Source of the DNA: Lysobacterales bacterium 15-68-25
GTDB lineage: Bacteria; Pseudomonadota; Gammaproteobacteria; Xanthomonadales; Rhodanobacteraceae
Direction: 5' to 3'
DNA: 64,000 bases
Assembly (NCBI GenBank): GCA_002279065.1
Contig: NCKB01000008.1
Span: 62,001 to 126,000, forward strand
Made by a program: the position numbers and the translations under genes. The stretch's first letter is position 1; each line of letters begins with the position of its first letter. Positions 63,846-64,000 of this stretch are shown here, piece by piece. A model generated the notes under the pieces. The model ran no database searches and was not told the DNA's origin. It saw nothing but the letters and a program-made list of their open reading frames with translations.

Positions 63846-64000
63846 GCGGCGTTCTCCAGCGCATCGCAAACCAGCCGCACCAGCTCGTGGGACAGCACGG
63901 CGATCTCCTGCCGCTGCAGCTCCTCCCAGGGCGTCGCCTGCGACAGGGGGGCGAGTCTGCAGGACGGCGGAAGTGTCTCTCGTGCGATCGAACCCTCCGA
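63842..64000 (-). CDS. 3' end of a minus-strand gene (truncated by the window edge)
   Basis: The frame is open from the right edge, and 52 codons are visible before TGA 63844-63842. The last part is helical and charged (WEELQRQEIAVLSHELVRLVCDALENAA). It shares an ATGA overlap with the hydrolase gene. I do not recognise the family from the tail alone. Confidence 0.5.
   Translation of the reverse strand, partial: SEGSIARETLPPSCRLAPLSQATPWEELQRQEIAVLSHELVRLVCDALENAA

Overview
The window looks like a chromosomal segment of a high-GC gammaproteobacterium, most likely order Lysobacterales (Xanthomonadales) and perhaps Rhodanobacteraceae. The pointers are an RpfC-type hybrid kinase, an lpxH gene, several c-di-GMP enzymes and a GumD-type initiating glycosyltransferase. 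This is a judgement from gene families, not a database match. No rRNA, tRNA, insertion sequence, prophage or CRISPR array was recognised. The genes share a uniform high-GC composition.

The left part (1 to about 29,000) is ordinary single-gene chromosome: a diheme cytochrome c, DUF924, a GNAT, two diguanylate cyclases, LpxH, an RpfC-like sensor kinase, an amino-acid racemase, a carboxylesterase, an amidohydrolase, a nicotinamidase, a HAD hydrolase, a PIN protein, a sulfotransferase, a cardiolipin-synthase-like PLD, a quinone-oxidoreductase-like enzyme, a TonB-like protein, a hemolysin-III protein, a small RIO-like kinase and a ferredoxin-NADP reductase. Four items stand out here. They are a monoheme cytochrome-porin fusion resembling Cyc2 (14994-16379) with an FNR-like palindrome upstream, a frameshifted LysR remnant (about 23017-23250), a tandem hairpin element (4905-4960), and well-formed intrinsic terminators at 16401, 16844 and 24761.

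The right part (29,223 to 63,010) is a same-strand polysaccharide locus of about 34 kb. It starts with a TviB/TviC-type nucleotide-sugar pair, an Sfp-type phosphopantetheinyl transferase, a GumD/EpsB-type initiating sugar transferase and a membrane-anchored heparinase-II/III-like protein. Two tandem JmjC/cupin-8 proteins follow, then a 3,225-residue hybrid NRPS-PKS, then a run of genes mostly joined by 4-nt start/stop overlaps: a GT2, an O-antigen polymerase/ligase, a Wzx-type flippase, a PaaK/CapK-like protein, three GT4 enzymes, two NodB deacetylases, an uncharacterised NodB-like protein, a second GT2 and a FemAB-like acyltransferase. At the right edge a minus-strand alpha/beta hydrolase and the end of another gene begin.

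The most interesting feature is the megasynthase inside the glycan operon. Its visible order is A-T-KS-AT-ACP-aminotransferase-C-A-T with no thioesterase. Read by hand, the adenylation pocket residues give DVQFVAHVV (proline-like) and DILQLGLIW (glycine). The AT has the malonyl-type HAFH motif, and the aminotransferase is the GSAM type seen in iturin/mycosubtilin synthases. The predicted product is a proline-derived beta-amino acid joined to glycine and still bound to the last carrier. My inference is that this group decorates the glycan, with the local PPTase activating the carriers, the JmjC proteins possibly hydroxylating the chain, and a glycan-locus enzyme performing release.
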